Source: Bacteroidales bacterium (GTDB lineage: Bacteria > Bacteroidota > Bacteroidia > Bacteroidales > VadinHA17). From it: a DNA stretch of 5,992 nucleotides. Made by a program: the position numbers and the translations under genes. Below, in pieces: positions 5,774 to 5,992 of this stretch. The notes under the pieces are model-generated. The model searched no databases and was not told the origin of the DNA. It worked only from the letters and a program-made list of their open reading frames with translations. The stretch is from contig CP070687.1 of assembly GCA_020353115.1 (NCBI GenBank), forward strand, positions 2,186,349 through 2,192,340, written 5' to 3'. Numbering within the stretch: the stretch's first letter is position 1; the number at the start of each line of letters is the position of its first letter.

Positions 5774-5992
5774 ATGGCAATATCCGGCATAAGAAGAAGA
5801 ATATTTGGTGTGACAATAGCCGTATTAACGATTTTCTTCCTGTCGGTTATAAACAAAACCTATGGTCAGATAAGTTTTGGGGGACGCCCATTTTTAAATG
5901 GAAGGGAAGCCATAAAATCTGTTCCGGTCATTACGCTGCCCTCCTTTGACAGGGATAAATTTCTCAAGGAAATTACACCTCCGGATCCCCGC
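5774..5992 (+). CDS. N-terminal fragment of a secreted protein, possibly a cell-surface protease
   Basis: From the ATG at 5774 the frame stays open for 73 codons to the window edge, so the gene is truncated on the right. The N-terminus has basic residues (GIRRR), a hydrophobic core (VTIAVLTIFFLSV) and a likely signal peptidase I site before Gln in TYG-QISFGG, a common cleavage context in Bacteroidota. There is no lipobox cysteine. The next part, with SVPVITLPSFDRDKFLKE, resembles the linker after the signal peptide in several secreted trypsin-like or other peptidases exported by the type IX system. That resemblance is weak and from memory, and the catalytic and C-terminal sorting domains, if any, lie outside. 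It starts 107 bases after btuG in the same direction, so it may be a third operon member or a separate unit. A role in B12 uptake cannot be claimed. Confidence 0.72.
   Translation, partial: MAISGIRRRIFGVTIAVLTIFFLSVINKTYGQISFGGRPFLNGREAIKSVPVITLPSFDRDKFLKEITPPDPR

Overview
The window looks like a chromosomal segment from a member of the Bacteroidota. The support is a BtuB-type TonB-dependent receptor paired with a BtuG-like beta-propeller surface lipoprotein, TAnnTTTG-type -7 promoter elements, start sites without clear Shine-Dalgarno sequences, and a secreted-protein N-terminus of the kind common in this phylum. No mobile element, CRISPR array, tRNA or rRNA was seen.

Left part, minus strand: a complete NAD+-dependent DNA ligase gene (ligA, 168-2174) with all catalytic motifs. 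Downstream of it in the same direction, the first 29 codons of another gene run off the left edge (1-88). They resemble the start of the small conserved protein (DUF6913-like) that I recall following ligA in Bacteroidota, but this is tentative.

Centre and right, plus strand: after a short divergent intergenic region comes a well-formed cobalamin (B12) riboswitch (about 2315-2512). It has the conserved GGGAA, CCCGC, GCCACTG and GGGAAGG blocks and the terminal B12 box. Behind it are a BtuB-like outer-membrane receptor (to 4505) and a BtuG-like lipoprotein (4599-5666). Together these read as a B12-repressed operon for capture (BtuG) and TonB-driven import (BtuB) of corrinoids. A further secreted protein starts at 5774 and runs off the right edge. 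It may belong to the operon or have its own promoter, since a TAnnTTTG box lies just upstream.

The main correction concerns the btuB start. The ATG that gives the longest frame (2463) lies inside the riboswitch aptamer and cannot be the normal start. The best start is TTG at 2550, which gives a clean signal peptide. A hairpin at 2510-2534 shares bases with the closing P1 stem of the aptamer. The same hairpin carries in its loop an ATG that opens a 14-codon ORF overlapping the btuB start. This leader arrangement is the most interesting part of the window. The system itself (riboswitch, BtuB, BtuG) is of a known type.
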